Both the position numbers and the translations under genes were made by a program. Positions 1 to 7,829 of a DNA stretch of 64,000 nt are shown piece by piece (the stretch's first letter is position 1; every line of letters starts with the position of its first letter). The DNA is from an uncultured Lachnospiraceae bacterium (lineage in GTDB: Bacteria > Bacillota > Clostridia > Lachnospirales > Lachnospiraceae): positions 1-64,000 of the forward strand of contig CAJTLB010000014.1 of the NCBI GenBank assembly GCA_910577045.1, written 5' to 3'. The notes under the pieces were generated by a model. It was not told the DNA's origin and did not search any database. It was given only the letters and a program-made list of their open reading frames with translations.

Positions 1-75
1 AAAAATAGACTTAATAAAGATTGGAAAAAGATGATCATTCATGCGTTTGTCGTGAAAAATCATTTCGCGGCATAG
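1..75 (+). CDS. 3' end of an unidentified gene
   Basis: The first 24 codons of the window are open in frame 1 and end with TAG at 73-75, followed 61 bases later by the glycogen synthase start. The residues are basic and aromatic (ending HAFVVKNHFAA). I do not recognise the family from so short a tail. Position just ahead of glgA suggests another glycogen or alpha-glucan gene, but this is only inferred from context. Confidence 0.45.
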   Translation, partial: KNRLNKDWKKMIIHAFVVKNHFAA

Positions 76-136
76 ACATAGGTTCGGTTTTGTGATACAA
101 TCGAAGGAGAAGTTAGGAAAGGCGGAGGTTAGCGAG

Positions 137-1576
137 ATGAAAAGAGTGTTATTTGCAGCTTCAGAGGCAGTGCCATTTATAAAGACCGGGGGTCTGGCAG
201 ATGTGGCAGGTTCCTTGCCAAAATATTTTAACAAAAACGAATTTGATGTTCGTGTAATCTTGCCAAAGTACATGTGTATGGCGGAAAAATGGAAGAATAT
301 GATGACATATAAAAATCATTTTTATATGGATTTGGCATGGAGAAAACAGTATGTAGGAATTTTTGAATTGGAGTATGAAGGGGTTATCTTTTATTTTATT
401 GATAACGAATACTATTTCAGTGGAGATAAGCCATATAGTGGAGATGTAAAGTGGGATATTGAACGGTTTACTTTCTTTTCAAGGGCGGTGCTTTCTTCTC
501 TTCCTGTAATTGGGTTCAAGCCTGATATTATCCATTGCCATGACTGGCAGACAGGATTGATTCCAGTATATATGAAAGATAAGTTCCGTGAAGGGGAATT
601 TTTTTGGAATATGAAGTCTATTATGACAATCCATAACCTAAAATTCCAAGGAGTCTGGGATATTAAGACGGTTAAGGATATTGCAGGGCTGCCAGCTTAT
701 TATTTTACGCCAGACAAGCTAGAGTCTTATAAAGATGCAAACCTACTTAAGGGGGGCATTGTATATGCCGATTATGTAACAACAGTAAGTGATACATATG
801 CGGAAGAGATTAAAACACCATTTTATGGAGAAGGGTTAGATGGCTTAATGTCAGCCCGATCCAATAATTTAATGGGGATTGTAAATGGAATTGACTATGA
901 GGTTTATAACCCAAAGACAGACCCTTATATCTATAAGAACTATGATGCTAGGGATTTCCGTAAAGAGAAAGTCAAGAATAAACGTGGATTACAAAAAGAC
1001 TTGAATTTGGAACAAGATGATAGGAAGTTTATGGTTGGTATTGTTTCCCGCCTGACGGATCAAAAGGGATTAGATTTAATAGAGTGTGTAATGGAAGAGA
1101 TTTGTAGTGATGATCTTCAGCTTGTAGTATTAGGGACTGGGGAGATGAAGTATGAAAATCTTTTCCGCCATTATGACTGGAAATACAATAATCGTGTTTC
1201 CGCCAATATATATTATTCCGAAGAGTTGTCACATAAAATTTATGCAGGCTGTGATGCGTTTTTAATGCCATCTTTATTTGAGCCTTGTGGGTTAAGCCAA
1301 CTTATGAGCTTACGTTATGGGACAGTTCCAATTGTAAGAGAAACAGGCGGCTTAAAGGATACTGTACAGCCGTATAATGAATATGAAAGTACAGGGACAG
1401 GATTTTCCTTTACGAATTATAATGCACATGAGATGTTGAATATTATCCGTTATGCAAAGCACATATATTATGAGAATAAGCGTGAATGGAATAAAATGAT
1501 AGACAGGTGTATGGCAGCAGATTTCTCATGGAATAGCTCTGCAAGACGTTATGAACAGCTTTATTACCAATTATAA
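137..1576 (+). CDS. glgA: Glycogen synthase (ADP-glucose type, GT5)
   Basis: Transfers glucose from ADP-glucose to the non-reducing end of a growing alpha-1,4-glucan in the cytoplasm. The protein is 479 residues, normal for bacterial GlgA. The N-terminal KTGGLADV motif (residues 16-23) is the ADP-glucose binding signature with its conserved lysine. The C-terminal GT-B half carries SLFEPCGLSQ (about residue 380) and the RETGGLKDTV motif. An in-frame ATG exists 45 bases upstream at 92, but the start at 137 has a good GGAGG site just before it and begins with the family's usual MKRVLFAASE. It is followed by spore-coat-like genes rather than other glg genes, so glycogen here may be tied to the sporulation programme (inference). 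Confidence 0.95.
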   Translation: MKRVLFAASEAVPFIKTGGLADVAGSLPKYFNKNEFDVRVILPKYMCMAEKWKNMMTYKNHFYMDLAWRKQYVGIFELEYEGVIFYFIDNEYYFSGDKPYSGDVKWDIERFTFFSRAVLSSLPVIGFKPDIIHCHDWQTGLIPVYMKDKFREGEFFWNMKSIMTIHNLKFQGVWDIKTVKDIAGLPAYYFTPDKLESYKDANLLKGGIVYADYVTTVSDTYAEEIKTPFYGEGLDGLMSARSNNLMGIVNGIDYEVYNPKTDPYIYKNYDARDFRKEKVKNKRGLQKDLNLEQDDRKFMVGIVSRLTDQKGLDLIECVMEEICSDDLQLVVLGTGEMKYENLFRHYDWKYNNRVSANIYYSEELSHKIYAGCDAFLMPSLFEPCGLSQLMSLRYGTVPIVRETGGLKDTVQPYNEYESTGTGFSFTNYNAHEMLNIIRYAKHIYYENKREWNKMIDRCMAADFSWNSSARRYEQLYYQL

Positions 1577-1604
1577 AATGAAGAGATAAAGAAATGAAAT
1601 GAAT

Positions 1605-1675
1605 AAAATCCTCCTATTTGCGGATACTAGGAACGTGCAAAAAAGTACAAAACCCAGTGCAAAAAGGAGGATTTT
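1605..1675 (+). promoter_or_regulatory. Inverted repeat that can mask the ribosome site of the next gene
   Basis: AAAATCCTCC at 1605-1614 is the exact reverse complement of GGAGGATTTT at 1666-1675, which contains the strong Shine-Dalgarno of the gene starting at 1678. Folding would close a 51-nt loop and hide the ribosome site. No T-run typical of a terminator follows other than the arm itself. Confidence 0.45.
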
Positions 1676-1677
1676 TT

Positions 1678-1863
1678 ATGGCAGATTTATCAGAATTGGA
1701 ATTACAGAATTTAAGGCATCTGATTATGGGGTATGAAACTAGTAATGGGAAAATGACAGCTTATGCAAATTCCTCTACCGATCAGGAGGTAAAACAGTTC
1801 TTCCAGAAGTCGGCACAGTCTGCAATGGAAACAAAGCAGCAGCTTATGAAATTCCTACAATAA
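1678..1863 (+). CDS. Small CotF-like spore coat protein
   Basis: A 61-residue protein, mostly helical, rich in Q, S, E and M. It resembles the short half-domains of the CotF/spore coat family found as pairs of small genes in Lachnospiraceae. The frame is open further upstream from 1618, but the ATG at 1678 sits 7 bases after a perfect AAAGGAGG and is the credible start. It lies 29 bases before a second small gene of similar style, which suggests a two-gene operon making a ferritin-like helical pair. Family membership is recognised by overall pattern only; no catalytic residue is expected. Expression may be limited by the upstream inverted repeat at 1605-1675. Confidence 0.7.
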   Translation: MADLSELELQNLRHLIMGYETSNGKMTAYANSSTDQEVKQFFQKSAQSAMETKQQLMKFLQ

Positions 1864-1892
1864 TCATTGTTTTATAAGGAAGGAGAATAAAA

Positions 1893-2141
1893 ATGGAAGA
1901 AAAAATAATGGTAGCAGATGCGTTAGAGAGTGTAAATGCAAATTTGACAAAATACGGGGAAATGATTCCTCAGACAGAGAATCTCCAGCTTAAGCAAACT
2001 TTAAAGCAAATCCGTAACCAATGCGAGATGTCACAAGAAGAGCTTTACCAAATAGCAAAGAGTAAACAATATTATACCCCTGCTGCAAAGGCAACAGAAG
2101 AGGAAGTAAAAAAAGTTAGGATGCTTTTTACACCAAACTAG
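1893..2141 (+). CDS. Small CotF-like spore coat protein
   Basis: An 82-residue helical protein with a C-terminal YYTPAAKA segment that is common in short spore coat CotF-type proteins of Clostridia. It has an AAGGAGAA ribosome site and lies just after the 61-residue gene at 1678, so the two are probably co-transcribed. It contains one cysteine and a glutamine-rich central helix (about residues 25-60). The likely role is structural in the spore coat, but this rests on resemblance and gene pairing, not on a defined active site. An alternative is a generic ferritin-like helical bundle protein. Confidence 0.7.
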   Translation: MEEKIMVADALESVNANLTKYGEMIPQTENLQLKQTLKQIRNQCEMSQEELYQIAKSKQYYTPAAKATEEEVKKVRMLFTPN

Positions 2142-2348
2142 GCTATTTTAAATGGATAATGGTGCCACATTTTTTGTGGCATCTATACATAAATCCCTAT
2201 TTGGACATATCTTTTTTAATTTTTTTTGAAGAATCTCCGAAAATGGTTTCCAATATAATAGAAATGTGATATTATAAATAAGCAATTATAAAAATTTGTT
2301 TGTATTCATAAAAAAAGTATAAACTATTAATTAAAGGAAATAGGTGGA

Positions 2349-2903
2349 ATGGCAAGATTAATTAGAAGAAGCCCAATTCAAGGGAATATTTTAAAAAGTT
2401 TAAGGGAAGAAGAGTGGCTTAGGGATGAAGAGTGCCTAGCTGATATGGAATATTTGGCGTGTGTGCATGATATTTTAACAAATGAATCTTTTCAATCCAT
2501 GAAACAATATATCCAGCATGGATATACAACAACATTAACACATTGCCTACATGTAAGTTATTACAGCTATAAGGTATGTAAACGTTATAATTTAGATTAT
2601 TGCTCTGCAGCTAGGGCAGGTTTGCTCCATGATTTATATTTGTATGATTGGCATACTCATGCAAAGGAGACAGGGGAGCATTTTCATGGTTTTACCCATC
2701 CAGGGATTGCGCTTCGGAATGCAAGCCATATTTTTGAACTGAACGCTACAGAAAGAGATGCAATTGTAAAACATATGTGGCCTCTTACTATGGTTCCTCC
2801 TAAAACATGGGAAGGGTTTGTAGTTAGTTTTGCAGATAAATATTGTGGACTTGTAGAAACTGTGCTTCGGTATCAAAACCGGAAGGTGGCAGCCAGGGCA
2901 TGA
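2349..2903 (+). CDS. HD-domain phosphohydrolase
   Basis: A 184-residue single-domain HD superfamily protein. Candidate metal ligands are His65/His68 (THCLH), His94-Asp95 (LLHDLY), His113/His117 (FHGFTH), His142 and Asp163 (FADKYC), in the order expected for the H...HD...H...D layout. Such proteins hydrolyse phosphate esters of nucleotides or related compounds, but the substrate cannot be read from sequence. The ATG at 2349 follows an AAAGGAAATAGG site. The stop overlaps the start of the next gene (ATGA at 2900-2903), so the two are translationally coupled. The coupling to a PAP2-like membrane protein hints at a lipid or nucleotide phosphate role (inference). Confidence 0.8.
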   Translation: MARLIRRSPIQGNILKSLREEEWLRDEECLADMEYLACVHDILTNESFQSMKQYIQHGYTTTLTHCLHVSYYSYKVCKRYNLDYCSAARAGLLHDLYLYDWHTHAKETGEHFHGFTHPGIALRNASHIFELNATERDAIVKHMWPLTMVPPKTWEGFVVSFADKYCGLVETVLRYQNRKVAARA

Positions 2904-3364
2904 ATGGAGATATCAGGGAATTTTTTCTTGTGCTTGGCAGCAATAGGCTGTTTATTAGCGCAGTAATAGGCTGGGTTACAGCACAAGTCTTAAAAACGTT
3001 GATTAATGTACTGATGACAAAAGAGTTCCATGCAGAACGCTTAGTTGGTTCAGGAGGTATGCCAAGTTCCCATTCTTCTACGGTATGTGCATTAACAACA
3101 GCGGCAGGGATTGTATATGGGATTGGCTCTTCTGAATTTGCAATTTCTTTTGTACTTGCTATGATTGTTATGTATGATGCAATGGGGGTAAGGAGAGAAA
3201 CAGGAAAACAGGCAAAGCTTTTAAATCTTATGGTAAGTACGTTTAACCATGAATATAAAGGTTTGCCAGAGGAGTTGTTAAAGGAGTATATTGGGCATAC
3301 ACCATTGCAAGTTTTGGCAGGTGCCGTGCTTGGGATAGTATTGGCATTTATTGTATGTGGTTAA
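2900..3364 (+). CDS. Divergent PAP2 family membrane protein (DUF212, YuiD-like)
   Basis: A 154-residue protein with three to four hydrophobic segments. It carries SGGMPSSHSS (about residues 48-57), the hallmark of the DUF212 branch of acid phosphatase/vanadium haloperoxidase-like proteins, and a basic loop MGVRRETGKQA. Family members are usually about 150 residues, so it is full length. The longer frame beginning at 2843 lies inside the HD gene; the ATG at 2900 gives an ATGA overlap and the right family length. Its probable role is a membrane-bound phosphatase for an isoprenoid or lipid phosphate, but the function of the family is not established. Confidence 0.85.
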   Translation: MNGDIREFFLVLGSNRLFISAVIGWVTAQVLKTLINVLMTKEFHAERLVGSGGMPSSHSSTVCALTTAAGIVYGIGSSEFAISFVLAMIVMYDAMGVRRETGKQAKLLNLMVSTFNHEYKGLPEELLKEYIGHTPLQVLAGAVLGIVLAFIVCG

Positions 3365-3381
3365 TTTTGAGAGGAGTAAAA

Positions 3382-4242
3382 ATGAAAATATGGGACATGC
3401 CTTTTTTGGGTACAGATATATATCATGTGGTACATTGGCTTTTGATCTATAGTATTTTGGGGTGGATAGTAGAATCCATATATATGTCGTTTTGTAATAA
3501 AAAATTGACAAATAGAGGGTTTATCCATGGTCCAATGTGCCCAATTTATGGAGTAGGGGCTTTAACAGTGTATTTTATCCTGCGCCCCTTGGAGGGGAAT
3601 TGGGTAGCACTTTATTTTGGCGGCAGTTTTCTTGCAACATTATTAGAATATATTACAGCAGTTATTATGCAGAAGATCTTTGGCTGTATTTGGTGGGATT
3701 ATAATGATAAACCATTTAATTATAAAGGGATTTTATGCTTGGAAAGTACAGTGGCATGGGGATTTTATACTTTATTTTTATTTATTTTCTTACAAAAATG
3801 GGTAAATGCTTTTGTAGAGTTGTATCCAAGAAATATTGGCATATATCTTGGCATAGGGTTAATTATTTATTATTTTATTGATTTTACAATTAGCCTAATT
3901 GGTGCAATTGGCTTAAATGTAAAATTAAAAAAACTTTCTTCTATTGTAGATGAAATGCAGGAAAGGCTGAAAAAGATACATATTGTGCCTAAGCGGGAAA
4001 GTATCTTTGAAAAGCTGGAAAATTATATTGGGTTTGATTCTACAATTTTGCCAGATATAGGGATTAAAGAACTTGCAGAAAAATATCGTTCTATGAGGGC
4101 AAAAAATTCAATTTTATCAAGGCATTTTATTAAATCTTACCATGCTTTTAAAATTTGGAGGCGGAAAGAGCAAGAAAAAGAACAAGAAGATACAGAAGTA
4201 ACAAAACCCTTGGGATGTAAGCAAAAAGAAATAGAATCTTAA
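3382..4242 (+). CDS. CmpB-like membrane protein (putative ABC transporter permease, PF06541)
   Basis: A 286-residue membrane protein of the family annotated as putative ABC-transporter type IV/CmpB. The N-terminal LLIYSILGWIVESIYMS and the following NRGFIHGPMCPIYGVGA are characteristic. About five membrane segments lie within residues 10-190, followed by a basic cytoplasmic tail of roughly 100 residues ending in a K/E/Q-rich stretch. The start is the ATG at 3382, seven bases after GAGGAG; an in-frame earlier codon at 3355 overlaps the previous gene. It ends the operon beginning at 2349 and is followed by a terminator. No ATPase partner is adjacent, so a transport role is doubtful. Confidence 0.8.
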   Translation: MKIWDMPFLGTDIYHVVHWLLIYSILGWIVESIYMSFCNKKLTNRGFIHGPMCPIYGVGALTVYFILRPLEGNWVALYFGGSFLATLLEYITAVIMQKIFGCIWWDYNDKPFNYKGILCLESTVAWGFYTLFLFIFLQKWVNAFVELYPRNIGIYLGIGLIIYYFIDFTISLIGAIGLNVKLKKLSSIVDEMQERLKKIHIVPKRESIFEKLENYIGFDSTILPDIGIKELAEKYRSMRAKNSILSRHFIKSYHAFKIWRRKEQEKEQEDTEVTKPLGCKQKEIES

Positions 4243-4272
4243 TATGGATAAAAATGGATTAGAGTTTTTATA

Positions 4273-4310
4273 AAATAACAGGCTACCTCAAACAGGCAGC
4301 CTGTTATTTT
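4273..4310 (+). terminator. Rho-independent terminator
   Basis: AAAATAACAGGCT pairs with AGCCTGTTATTTT around a short loop. The A-rich and T-rich ends make it usable from both strands, so it could serve the upstream operon and, facing it, rqcH. Confidence 0.85.
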
Positions 4311-4354
4311 ATAATATTTCTTTGAAAAGTTGTATAAATTACTTAGATATATTA

Positions 4355-4468
4355 GGCATTACATATAATATGTTGCATATTGTATGTCGCATACTATATA
4401 TTGCGTATTGTATACCACATATTATATATCATATTACATATTGCATATATATATGATTCATACTATGT
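4355..4468. repeat. Degenerate 14-bp tandem repeat array
   Basis: From about 4373 the sequence can be cut into successive 14-base units such as TTGCATATTGTATG, TCGCATACTATATA, TTGCGTATTGTATA and CCACATATTATATA, then looser copies up to the rqcH stop. The units alternate purine-pyrimidine steps (CATATA), so the stretch is also near-palindromic. No coding capacity is visible. Confidence 0.6.
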
Positions 4469-6199
4469 GTTACATAAGCAAATATTATTGATATTTGGTT
4501 CAATCACCATGGAGTAATTAGTATGGTAAATAACAAACCCTGGCTTAGCCCCAGCAACTTTTTTAATATGTTTTCTTTGGATATAGTCGATTTCTACCTT
4601 TTCAGATTCTCTGCCACTAGAATAATAGGCGGCAAGCCTGGCAGCTTCTTCAAAGGTATGGTCAGGCAGTTCTTCTCCATTTCCTTTTACAATAACATGC
4701 GAACCAGGGCGTTTTTTGGCATGAAACCACCAGTCATTCCCAGAGGCAAATTTAAAGGTAAGCTCTTCATTTTGGAAATTATTTTTACCTACATACATAT
4801 GGAATCCATCACTGGAAATATAGTGGAAAGGCTTGCTTGTAATTTTAGTTTTCTTATTAGAAAATTTCCGCCGTATATAACCATATTCTGTTAATTCTTC
4901 TTTAATCTGTGCAAGGTCTTCTTCTAATAATGCAATATCAAGTGCTGTAGAAATAGACTCTAGATGTTCAATTTCTTCTTCTGTTTCTTTAATTAATTCT
5001 GTTAAAGCCTCATAGGTCCTTTTTAATTTCCCATATTTTTCAAAATAGTGTTTTGCATTTTCTTGGGCAGTAAGTTCTGGATCAAGTGGTATAACAATAG
5101 TTTCATTCGTATAATAATTGAGGGCAGAAAAACTTTTTTCGCCTCCTTGCAATTCATAACCATACGTATGGAGCAATTCACCATAAATACGGTATTTATC
5201 ACGTTTTTCAGTATCTTTTAATTGCTTTAGCTGAAGGTCATATTTTTTTCGGTTCCGATCTAGCGCTGTTTGTACAATCCGGCGCAGATCAGAAGATTTT
5301 TGCCGGATACGGGTAATTGCATTTTTAGAAGCATAGTAAGTTTCTAAAACAGTACTAATACTAGGGTAAGTAACTGTCTGTAGGTTAGAATACATGGAAA
5401 GTGGGATACTAGAAAATTCTATTGGCTCATCACTATGGAAAATAATAGATGGAGTATATTCTTTTTGTTTTACCAGTTCCATCATTTGGAAAAAAGTATG
5501 GTAAAAATGAATTTTTTCTAGTTCTTCTAATGTATTGGCAGGGAAATTAGCATCGATCCCAGAAAGATAACAAAGTTCTTGTGCTACAATAGGGCTTATT
5601 CCAGTAAGGCTGGTATAAACAGCCTTAGAAAGTGGCATTGGCTTGCTATAAATAGCATGGAAAAAATCTTCTTCGGAAATAGCTAAAGGGTTTGCTTTTT
5701 CTTGCGTCTGTGGAATAAAATAGGTACGCCCTGGAAGGATTTCCCGGATAGAGCTTACCTGTGCAGAAACCCGCTTAATACTGTCAATAATGGTATCACC
5801 TTCCCGGAAAATAATATTACTGTGTTTTCCCATAAATTCTATTGTTAAAATTTTTTCACAAGGGTCTCCCAATTCATTTAGGTGTTCTATCGTAAAATGA
5901 AGTACACGTTCTAATCCTGGCTGTGTAATGTCTTTTATTTTCCCGCCGTTAATATGTTTGCGTAATAACATACAGAAATTTGGCGCAACGGCTGGATTTA
6001 CCTTATTTTGTTCTGTAAGGTAAATTAAGGGGAGGGAAGCACATGCGGAAAGCAGCAGTTTATATTGTTTTTTGTTATTTTTAATAGTCAATAATAATTC
6101 ATCTGGTTCTGGCTGTGCAATTTTACTAATATGCCCATCTAATATAGTGGAGCGTAATTCTTCTGCTATATTGGAAATTACAATTCCATCTAATGCCAT
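4463..6199 (-). CDS. rqcH: Ribosome quality control protein RqcH (NFACT / FbpA family)
   Basis: RqcH binds stalled 50S-peptidyl-tRNA complexes and directs C-terminal alanine tailing of the nascent chain. The 578-residue length and domain order fit: an NFACT-N domain starting MALDGIVISNIAEEL, a helix-hairpin-helix-like region and coiled coil (about 290-440), then the NFACT-R domain near 460-560 with HMYVGKNNFQNE, WWFHAKKRPGSHV and the KPGFVIYH motif. Older annotation calls this family fibronectin-binding protein, which is misleading for the cytoplasmic role. It is a single gene, read leftwards, with the start at 6199 inside a clear MALDG context. The IS607 remnant lies just upstream of it and could have altered its promoter. 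Confidence 0.93.
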   Translation of the reverse strand: MALDGIVISNIAEELRSTILDGHISKIAQPEPDELLLTIKNNKKQYKLLLSACASLPLIYLTEQNKVNPAVAPNFCMLLRKHINGGKIKDITQPGLERVLHFTIEHLNELGDPCEKILTIEFMGKHSNIIFREGDTIIDSIKRVSAQVSSIREILPGRTYFIPQTQEKANPLAISEEDFFHAIYSKPMPLSKAVYTSLTGISPIVAQELCYLSGIDANFPANTLEELEKIHFYHTFFQMMELVKQKEYTPSIIFHSDEPIEFSSIPLSMYSNLQTVTYPSISTVLETYYASKNAITRIRQKSSDLRRIVQTALDRNRKKYDLQLKQLKDTEKRDKYRIYGELLHTYGYELQGGEKSFSALNYYTNETIVIPLDPELTAQENAKHYFEKYGKLKRTYEALTELIKETEEEIEHLESISTALDIALLEEDLAQIKEELTEYGYIRRKFSNKKTKITSKPFHYISSDGFHMYVGKNNFQNEELTFKFASGNDWWFHAKKRPGSHVIVKGNGEELPDHTFEEAARLAAYYSSGRESEKVEIDYIQRKHIKKVAGAKPGFVIYHTNYSMVIEPNINNICLCNT

Positions 6200-6294
6200 A
6201 AGTGTAACCGTTACTGAAAACTTATAAAAAGTTATAAAACCTTATGTTTCATTTCTACTTCAACGAGTATGCTTTTGTAATGAATAAATTATAT

Positions 6295-6390
6295 AAATTC
6301 ATATACTACTCACAAGTTCTTGTACTCTCCATAGGCGTAAATTCCTGACTAACGTATCAGTACATATCTGTGATAACTTGAAAAGTGTTA
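6295..6390 (-). ncRNA. Possible 3' part of a TnpB guide RNA (omega RNA)
   Basis: The region immediately after the tnpB stop, read on the minus strand, is non-coding and contains a small hairpin (plus-strand TATCAG and CTGTGATA at about 6353-6373) and a GGAATTTACGCC block. In IS605/IS607 elements the reRNA/omega RNA scaffold covers the tnpB 3' end and runs to the right end of the element. The call is by position and general look, not by a covariance model. Confidence 0.35.
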
Positions 6391-7257
6391 TGCTACAGAT
6401 TGTTGTTTTAAAAACATTTCTCCATATTTTTTTAGATTTAAAGCAGCTTGATAGTCTCTATCAATTACGTTTCCACATTCACATCTATAAATACGGTCTG
6501 ACAGCTTTAAATTTTTTTTAATACTTCCACAACAGCTACATAATTTAGAACTCGGAAAAAACCTGTCTGCAATAATTACTTGAATATTATTCCATTCGGA
6601 TTTGTATTCCATCTGTCTTCTAAATTCATAGAAACCTTGTTGTTGGACTGCTTTGGATAAATGCTTGTTTTTCATCATTCCACTTACATTCAAATCTTCT
6701 AAACAGATAAAACTTGGTTTTCGCTTTAAGATAGAAGATGTTGTCTGATGTAAATAATTTTGACGAATGTTTGCTAGTCTGTGATTTAAATTTAAAAGTT
6801 TCTTTTCACTTTTTATAATGTTACGTGTTTTGCAGTAACATTCTCCTTTCTTATTTTTCTCATATTTTTTTGATATGGAACGCTGCAACCTGCGTTTTTG
6901 TTTTTCTAGTTTCTTTACTTTTTGAGTTTTATTTATATTCAGATATTTATGCTTATCTGAACATGTTGCCAAATCTTTAATCCCTAAATCAATTCCAATA
7001 CCCTTATTAGACAATGGAGCAGCAGACTTTTCATATTCAATACCTACTGTAAGATACCAGTTTAACCCATCATACTTAATTCTAGGATTGATATAATTAC
7101 TCGAAGTGTTTTTATCATTGTCTTCCTCACCATCCTTTATAAGCCCGTTTGCAAGTTTTCTTGTTTTATTCGCTTGTAATTTACAACGGAATACTGTTAT
7201 TATTTGTACTAAATCTTCAACAAGTTCTTGCTGTTCTGATTTTTCAGCGTTGTCCAT
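6388..7257 (-). pseudogene. tnpB: TnpA tail fused to N-terminally deleted TnpB
   Basis: This 289-codon frame begins inside tnpA: residues 1-45 read as the conserved end of an IS607 resolvase (SEQQELVEDLVQIITVF). It then passes without a stop into the middle of TnpB. The TnpB part keeps the three RuvC acidic positions (GIDLGIKDLA, ICLEDLNVSG and the final RDYQAALNL) and the CSCC...CEC zinc ribbon. It lacks the roughly 120-150 N-terminal residues with the wedge domain that TnpB needs for guide RNA and TAM recognition. A deletion joining the two genes in frame explains this. Nuclease activity is unlikely. The remaining sequence is otherwise uninterrupted, so the event may be fairly recent. Confidence 0.8.
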
Positions 7258-7694
7258 TATTTCTATATTACAATTATATAAACTAGCAATATATTCTACT
7301 AACTCAAACCCAAATCGTAATAAGCTATCTTTATAAAGAACATCTACCTTATCAACCTTATTTTGTGCTATCCATTTAATAAGTTCTTTTAATCCCTTTT
7401 TTTATAATTTATTCCAGAACTTATATCACTGATTATTTCAAATGGTTTTTCTTGTGTAGCAAGATACAATTTCATATTTTCTATTTACCGTTCCAAGTCA
7501 TTTTTTTGATTATTACTTGAAACCCTGCAATAGCCTATTACAGGTCTGTCTAAATTAGGTTTTATGTTCATAACTTGATTTAACTGTTCATGTGAATAAT
7601 ATCTGTATCCATTATTAGACGTATGATGTGGGTGAAGTTTACCATTATTATCCCAATTTCCTAATGTTTGTGCTGATACTTTATCAGCTACCAT
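7106..7694 (-). pseudogene. tnpA: IS607-type serine recombinase TnpA, nonsense and frameshift
   Basis: The N-terminal 69 codons (7485-7694) give a MerR-like helix-turn-helix followed by the start of the resolvase domain (IGYCRVSSNNQKNDLER with the catalytic serine). An in-frame TAA follows where a Gln codon is expected; reading through it gives NMKLYLATQEKPFEIISDIS. At a run of A's near 7400 one base is missing; restoring it gives KGLKELIKWIAQNKVDKVDV and then RFGFELVEYIASLYNC. From there the frame enters the fused frame ending in the TnpB remnant. So one nonsense change, one frameshift and a 3' deletion have inactivated the transposase. Confidence 0.8.
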
Positions 7695-7797
7695 CCTTTT
7701 TTCCTAAATTTGTTTTGCCTGTACAGTATAACAGATTTTAAGAATAATAGAAAGTAGGAGATTGCAAAGAAAAATAGAATTTGTTAAAATATAGCAG

Positions 7798-7820
7798 AAA
7801 GGAGCCTGTTAAGCAACAGG
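7798..7820 (+). promoter_or_regulatory. Shine-Dalgarno separated from cobT start by a small hairpin
   Basis: AAAGGAG at 7798-7804 is 25 bases from the cobT ATG, too far for normal use. CCTGTT (7805-7810) and AACAGG (7815-7820) form a 6-bp hairpin with an AAGC loop; folding it shortens the spacing to 9 bases. A weaker AGGAAA site lies nearer the ATG. Confidence 0.45.
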
Positions 7821-7829
7821 AAAATAAAG

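Larger units (their letters stand above)
6295..7740 (-). mobile_element. Decayed IS607-family insertion element
   Basis: The stretch holds, in the usual IS607 order, a serine-recombinase tnpA (damaged) followed by tnpB (5' part deleted) and a conserved-looking non-coding right end. Boundaries are estimates: the right end is placed beyond the putative guide RNA region and the left end just before the cobT leader. IS607 elements leave no target-site duplication, so ends cannot be set by direct repeats. The element sits between rqcH and cobT, which are divergently transcribed. Confidence 0.7.

Noticed and set aside
2160..2184. Terminator after the coat-like genes
   Set aside because: A short TGCCAC/GTGGCA hairpin exists but lacks a T-run and is too weak to claim.
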